Positions 63,738 through 64,000 of a stretch of 64,000 nt of DNA are shown here, piece by piece. Each line of letters begins with the position of its first letter. The stretch's first letter is position 1. The position numbers and the translations under genes are program-made. Below the pieces are notes generated by a model. It was not told the origin of the DNA, searched no databases, and saw only the letters and a program-made list of their open reading frames with translations. The stretch comes from Planomicrobium stackebrandtii (lineage in GTDB: Bacteria > Bacillota > Bacilli > Bacillales_A > Planococcaceae), in NCBI RefSeq assembly GCF_030814955.1, contig NZ_JAUSWB010000001.1:186001-250000 (forward strand), written 5' to 3'.

Positions 63738-64000
63738 TTACTGTCCCGATCTCAGCATCTCCAAAAACTCCGCTTCACTCTCAGCTTCGATTTGATCCAT
63801 GGCATTGTAACCATCAGGACCTGGCAAAGAAGGGTCCGCTCCGTTCTCTATAAGCAGCAACGCCATTTCATATTCGCCCATCATCACAGCCGATGCCAAT
63901 ACGGTAGAATAGTCATCCATCGTATTAACGTCAGCTCCTGCATCGAGCAACACTTGAATAACGGCAATGTTTCCAGAGTAAATAGCGTACATCAATGCAT
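63738..64000 (-). CDS. Ankyrin-repeat protein (partial, 5' end outside the window)
   Basis: At least 87 C-terminal codons of a protein built from ankyrin repeats: ALMYAIYSGNIAVIQVLLDAGADVNTMD and ASAVMMGEYEMALLLIENGADPS. Probably a protein-protein interaction module; the rest lies beyond the end of the window. Confidence 0.85.
   Translation of the reverse strand, partial: ALMYAIYSGNIAVIQVLLDAGADVNTMDDYSTVLASAVMMGEYEMALLLIENGADPSLPGPDGYNAMDQIEAESEAEFLEMLRSGQ

Overview
The window looks like chromosomal DNA of a moderately low-G+C Bacillales bacterium, most likely a Planococcaceae member (Planococcus/Sporosarcina-like). Supporting signs are strong AGGAGG-type ribosome binding sites, CcpA-type cre sites, a FapR operator, a ydaO c-di-AMP riboswitch, IDEAL, YhfH-like and DUF6440 small proteins, and YdbS/YdbT, AdeR/Ald and CitZ homologues. 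The genus is inferred from gene content, not proven. I saw no rRNA, tRNA, CRISPR array or transposase.

Layout. 0-4 kb: mannitol PTS (mtlA-mtlF), an autoregulated TetR repressor and a DUF1648 membrane protein. 4-7 kb: a G+C-rich unexplained patch, a T5orf172/GIY-YIG protein, a metallophosphoesterase and a macrodomain protein. 7-10.7 kb: adeR-ald (alanine catabolism) and a PgeF-type purine nucleoside phosphorylase. 11-25 kb: a formate-centred block with two OFA-family transporters, citrate synthase, a molybdenum cofactor operon (moeA-mobB-moaE-moaD-mobA-moaA), fdhD, an MpsC-like gene and a large molybdenum formate dehydrogenase with a DUF1641 partner. 25-30 kb: isocitrate lyase behind a long palindrome, a 42-residue zinc-ribbon peptide, a methyltransferase, a GNAT and proline dehydrogenase. 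30-38 kb: a DrrAB-like exporter, a quinone-oxidoreductase/DUF4386 pair and a three-gene ABC importer with a PhoP-box-like promoter. 38-50 kb: an IDEAL protein, a FapR-controlled fabH with a non-canonical start codon, a BI-1 protein, PadR plus a HAAS/DUF4097 pair, ydbS-ydbT, a kinase-like protein, an aminopeptidase-like hydrolase, an AIM24 protein and a KtrA/KtrC gene under a c-di-AMP riboswitch. 50-55.7 kb: accessory DNA, including four small membrane-protein genes each bracketed by a directional 32-nt palindromic repeat. 56-64 kb: an aldo/keto reductase, a tandem AHSA1 protein, a rifampin ADP-ribosyltransferase, glpQ with a PhoP-box-like promoter, a BASS transporter plus FAD-linked 2-hydroxyacid dehydrogenase under a divergent FadR-type GntR regulator, a DUF4097 remnant and a partial ankyrin gene.

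How it fits together. Carbon-catabolite control recurs: cre-like sites lie before ald, citZ, fdhF and the ABC importer. Formate handling is compact, with transporter, Mo cofactor synthesis, the sulfurtransferase FdhD and the dehydrogenase all adjacent. Two PhoP-like promoters (ABC importer and glpQ) suggest a shared phosphate-starvation response that scavenges organic phosphate. The glycolate/lactate-type operon has a textbook GntR operator at its promoter.

The least explained part is 53.0-55.4 kb. Four copies of a 12-8-12 nt palindrome, all in the same orientation and with an identical right arm, separate single small membrane-protein genes. Two of those genes are broken within five codons of a well-placed start.
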